Source of the DNA: DASQUK01 sp963813485 | GTDB taxonomy: Bacteria; Actinomycetota; Acidimicrobiia; Acidimicrobiales; VFJN01 | Length of the DNA: 64,000 bases | Assembly (NCBI GenBank): GCA_963813485.1 | Contig: CAWEZE010000018.1 | Span: 62,001-126,000, forward strand | Direction of reading: 5' to 3' | Shown: positions 62,540 to 64,000 of the stretch, piece after piece | Position numbering within the stretch: position 1 is the stretch's first letter | Layout of the letters: every line of letters starts with the position of its first letter | Program-made: the position numbers and the translations under genes | The notes under the pieces: generated by a model | Database searches by the model: none | What the model was told of the DNA's origin: nothing | The model's input: the letters and a program-made list of their open reading frames with translations, nothing else

Positions 62540-63472
62540 CGGGTGGCTCCGGCGAGGGTGTTGGTGGCTAGCAGGTCGGACAGGTCGTCGGGGGTGGTCA
62601 CGTTGAGCACGGTCACCTCGGGAACCGTGCGCTTGGCCAGGCCGGCGAGAACCCGTCCCGGCCCGACCTCGATGAAGGTCGTCGCCCCGGACGCGGCGAG
62701 CGTGCGTTGCGACTCCCGCCAGCGCACGGGCTCCACCAGGTGCCTGGTGAGTTGGTCTGGCCAGCACTGGGGGTCGGTGTGCCCGAGGGCGTCGGTGTTG
62801 GCCACGATCGGCGTGGTCACCTCCCGGAAGGCGAGGCCATCGAGGAGCGGACGCAGGCCGGCGGCGGCGTCGGCCAGGAGCGGGGTATGGAAGGCGTGGC
62901 CGACGTCGAGGGCCATCACCCGCCGCACACCGAGCTGTCGCGCTCGCTCGCTGGCGGCGGCCAGGCCCTCTGGGGTCCCGGCGATCACGACTTGGCCGGG
63001 GGCATTGTCGTTGGCGACCCACACGTCGTCGCCGCCCTCGCAGACGCGCGCGGCGACATCGAGCTCGGCGCCGACCAGCGCCGCCATGCGGCCCGGCCGG
63101 GCGTCGGCCGAGGCCTGAGACAGGTCGGCGCGCTTGGCGGCCAGCAGGAACCCGTCGCTCCGGTCGACGGCGCCTGCCGCCAACAGGGCGGTTATCTGGC
63201 CCAGCGAGTGGCCGGCGAAGCCGACCGGTTCCTCGTCGAGCCGGGGGGCCAGCGCCTCCCAGGCCACGAGCGACGTCAGGAGCACGGCCAGCTGGCTGGC
63301 GCCGGTGGCCGCCAGCTCGGCGGGCGTCCGCCTCGAGGAGCAGCCGCGCCACCGGCCGGTCGAGCACCGTCTCGGCCTGGCCCACGACGTCCCATGCCTG
63401 GTGATCGACCCAGGCGCGCCCCGCGCCTGGCGCGGCGGCGCCTTGGCCGGGAAAGATCACGGCGTAGGGCAC
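62536..63472 (-). CDS. fabD: Malonyl-CoA:ACP transacylase (one frameshift)
   Basis: The 5' frame from a GTG at 63472 reads AVIFPGQGAAAPGAG and RPVARLLLE. A one-base shift near 63335 gives TPAELAATGASQLAVLLTSLVAWEAL and the rest, with GHSLGQITAL (nucleophile Ser), DVGHAFHTPLLADAA (catalytic His) and LFIEVGPGRVLAGL-type ending. About 310 residues. Loads malonyl groups onto ACP. It is the first gene of the operon and is divergent from the merR gene. Confidence 0.9.
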
Positions 63473-63562
63473 GGGCGGGGTCCTCCAGCGATAGCAGTCG
63501 GGCGGCGGAAGGGGTGTCTGGGGTCCGACCGCCCCCCGGGCTGATCGTTACATGGTCCTGTG

Positions 63563-63580
63563 GAATTCTTCTAGGAATTC
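63563..63580. promoter_or_regulatory. GAATTC-N6-GAATTC element between fabD and the MerR gene
   Basis: Two GAATTC palindromes at 63563-63568 and 63575-63580 (6-base spacer) in a 141-base divergent intergenic region. Unusually AT-rich. A dimeric regulator such as the adjacent MerR-type protein could bind here and control the fab operon. No direct proof. Confidence 0.45.
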
Positions 63581-63613
63581 GCAAACGAACTTGACGAAGG
63601 GACCGCCCCAGCG

Positions 63614-64000
63614 ATGCCAGAGCAGACGCGTGGTGACGGATCGGCGCCACACCGCTACCGAGCGGCCGATCTGGCCGCCGAGGTGGGCATCAGCGTGCAG
63701 CTCCTCCGCTCGTACCAGTCCCGGGGTCTGCTGCCCCCGCCGCGGCACGAGGGCCGGGTGGCGTGGTACGGGCCGCACCACCTCGAACGGCTCCGCCACA
63801 TCCGCAACCTCAAGGAGCGCGGCTACTCGCTGCGCATGATCGAGGAGGTCTTGGGCGATTCGGCGGAAGCGGGGTTCCCGCAGATCGAGGAGCACGAAGT
63901 GCTCCGGCTCGGCGAGGTGGCCGAGCGGAGTCGCGTGCCGGTCGAACTGTTGCGGGCCCTGGAGGCCTCGGGACTCTTGCGACCCCACCACATGGCCGAC
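63614..64000 (+). CDS. MerR-family regulator, two helix-turn-helix segments (3' end outside window)
   Basis: 129 residues are visible. The first MerR HTH is at 14-80 (YRAADLAAEVGISVQLLRSYQSRGLLPPP; HLERLRHIRNLKERGYSL). A second HTH-like start, LRLGEVAERSRVPVELLRALEASGLL, begins at 97, so the protein may carry two DNA-binding domains. It faces away from the FAS-II operon, so it may regulate fatty acid synthesis. Effector domain not visible. Confidence 0.82.
   Translation, partial: MPEQTRGDGSAPHRYRAADLAAEVGISVQLLRSYQSRGLLPPPRHEGRVAWYGPHHLERLRHIRNLKERGYSLRMIEEVLGDSAEAGFPQIEEHEVLRLGEVAERSRVPVELLRALEASGLLRPHHMAD

Overview
The window reads as one continuous, very GC-rich chromosomal segment of an actinobacterium. 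Gene order around dnaA, a PadR-ino1 pair, a mycothiol-type isomerase-like protein, DUF5318, DUF6049 and DUF3566 proteins all point to Actinomycetota. The discrete bacterial FAS-II operon next to oriC and a class A PBP with a long Gly/Pro-rich cytoplasmic head would fit Acidimicrobiia, but that class assignment is inference. No phage, IS element, CRISPR array or plasmid backbone was seen. Mobile DNA is limited to two inteins in the replicative helicase.

Layout. (1) 1-4.2 kb: a RimK-type ATP-grasp end, a broken aspartoacylase, a class B PBP and a zinc-type oxidoreductase. (2) 4.3-10.1 kb, minus strand: dnaB (two inteins), rplI, rpsR, ssb and rpsF, the last four tightly spaced or overlapping. 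(3) 10.3-15.6 kb: DUF192 lipoprotein, panB, a zinc-ribbon protein, a class A PBP and DUF5318. (4) 15.7-20.1 kb: padR-ino1, an ECF sigma/anti-sigma pair and a ferritin-like protein. (5) 20.1-34.7 kb: SpoIIE phosphatase, methyltransferase, CCA-adding enzyme, deacetylase-like protein, GNAT, DUF6049, DegV, membrane kinase, second ECF sigma/regulator pair, trxB and trxA. (6) 34.8-40.7 kb, minus strand: parB, parA, a parS cluster, rsmG, jag, yidC, yidD, rnpA and rpmH. (7) 40.7-52.2 kb: origin region, dnaA, dnaN, recF, DUF721, gyrB, gyrA, a TadG/VanY-like fusion, DUF3566 and tRNA-Ile. (8) 52.2-55.9 kb: miscellaneous metabolism, CorA, HisN-like. (9) 55.9-64 kb, minus strand: fabD, biotinyl-like protein, fabH, fabG, acpP, fabF, accAD, fabI and fabZ, with a divergent MerR-type regulator at the end.

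How the genes work together. The core is the replication and segregation machinery: DnaA, DnaN, RecF, gyrase, DnaB, SSB, a DciA-like DUF721 protein and ParAB with at least five parS sites upstream of parA. Around it sit translation and RNA-processing genes, membrane insertion (YidC/YidD/Jag), peptidoglycan synthesis, thioredoxin, and a near-complete type II fatty acid synthesis set whose genes mostly overlap by a few bases.

Caution on sequence quality. At least nine otherwise well-conserved genes (class A PBP, DUF5318, ferritin-like, deacetylase-like, rsmG, yidD, rnpA, accAD, fabD) need one or two single-base corrections to read through, often in short runs of the same base. Several are normally essential. 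This pattern suggests residual indel errors in a long-read or metagenome assembly rather than real gene decay. The aspartoacylase at 0.5-1.1 kb also lost its 5' end and a ligand residue and is more likely a true pseudogene.
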